A stretch of 64,000 nt of DNA from Mycolicibacterium sphagni (lineage in GTDB: Bacteria > Actinomycetota > Actinomycetes > Mycobacteriales > Mycobacteriaceae), in assembly GCF_013337765.1 (NCBI RefSeq), contig NZ_VBSB01000002.1, forward strand, positions 186,001-250,000. The letters run 5' to 3'. The notes beneath the pieces are model-generated. The model ran no database searches and had not been told where the DNA came from. It saw only the letters and a list, made by a program, of their open reading frames with translations. The position numbers and the translations under genes were made by a program. Below, piece by piece: positions 63,690-64,000 of the stretch. The number at the start of each line of letters is the position of its first letter. The stretch's first letter is position 1.

Positions 63690-64000
63690 TCAGCGGTACG
63701 CCGACGTCGAGGCCAGGAAGTTGAGCTTGCGACTGATGCCCGACACCTCCCGCGCAACGCTGCGCAGTGCGGCACGCTCTTGTGGCGCCAACTCGGCCAG
63801 TGACACCACGTCTGCGGCTGGGCGACCGGCAAGGAAGCCGGCTGCCCTTGTGCGCCAACGAAAGCCCAGCAGCCACTCGAAGCAGCCCTGCAGCGTCACC
63901 GCATCATCGGCGTCGAGTACGTCGGCGTCGATCGCAGCGTCCAGGCGCGCCGGAGTGCACAATGCGTCCGAACCGGACGACAGCGCAGCCCACCGGGCAA
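63690..64000 (-). CDS. C-terminal part of a DUF294/nucleotidyltransferase substrate-binding protein
   Basis: The last 103 residues of a gene that continues past the right edge are visible; the frame is open to the end. The text TLQGCFEWLLGFRWRTRAAGFLAGRP, then LAELAPQERAALRSVAREV, matches the helical C-terminal domain of DUF294 proteins, which follow CBS and GlnD-like nucleotidyltransferase domains. The function would be PII-independent nucleotidylylation or signalling, unknown. The stop is 15 bp from the Fic gene start, so cotranscription is likely. Confidence 0.75.
   Translation of the reverse strand, partial: ARWAALSSGSDALCTPARLDAAIDADVLDADDAVTLQGCFEWLLGFRWRTRAAGFLAGRPAADVVSLAELAPQERAALRSVAREVSGISRKLNFLASTSAYR

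Overview
The window reads as chromosome of a mycobacterium, most likely a rapidly growing Mycolicibacterium-type species. The evidence is the uniformly high G+C, frequent GTG starts and 4-bp ATGA/GTGA gene overlaps, a mycolic-acid cyclopropane synthase family methyltransferase, two GjpA-type porin genes, an F420 (Ddn-type) reductase, a mycofactocin-coupled SDR, an MpaB-type oxygenase, a KstR-type operator and many small secreted proteins. About 70 protein genes and one tRNA were called. No IS element, CRISPR array or intact prophage was seen.

Layout. 1-9 kb: a KstR-type operator between a dihydrodipicolinate-reductase-like gene and a lipid-transfer thiolase, then an acyl-CoA ligase, a YVTN beta-propeller protein and an MpaB oxygenase with its divergent TetR gene. 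9-23 kb: envelope and housekeeping genes, a glutamine-type ABC transporter (binding protein fused to permease, plus ATPase), GH29 fucosidase, Ohr, diguanylate cyclase, an FkbM methyltransferase, two of three paralogous small secreted proteins and a GMC oxidoreductase. 23-34 kb: GH2 glycosidase, COG0523 GTPase, a redox/isochorismatase operon, a probable transmembrane terpene cyclase, and a MarR/SDR/acyl-CoA dehydrogenase cluster with shared palindromes. 34-38 kb: a tight operon of a divergent Lgt homologue, a small membrane protein and a multi-cysteine radical SAM enzyme resembling archaeal tetraether synthase, facing a two-gene membrane operon. 38-46 kb: porin, repeat protein behind a perfect CRP-type site, methyltransferase, GH16, lipoprotein and CMAS genes. 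46-51 kb: a cobalt nitrile hydratase operon (DUF1097, beta, alpha, activator, CbtB, CbtA) with a divergent GlxA/AraC regulator and a large palindrome between them. 51-57 kb: dehydrogenases, second porin, NlpC/P60-like protein, two TetR regulators. 57-59 kb: a disturbed region with two tRNA-like fragments, an atypical HNH gene and a tRNA with anticodon TAA. 59-64 kb: dctA with its divergent two-component system, a Fic protein carrying an antitoxin-like N-terminus, and the end of a DUF294 protein.

How the genes work together. The nitrile hydratase block is self-contained: enzyme, activator, cobalt uptake and probable regulator. DctA and its sensor/regulator form a C4-dicarboxylate uptake module. 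The KstR-type site ties the left edge to sterol catabolism. The Lgt-like/radical SAM operon is the best candidate for undescribed chemistry. Recurrent operator sequences (TTACC-N4-GGTAA, GTGA-N4-TCAC, GTGGAGATT, and CRP-type GTGA-N6-TCAC) suggest several small regulons. All functional assignments are from reading the sequence; no database search was run.
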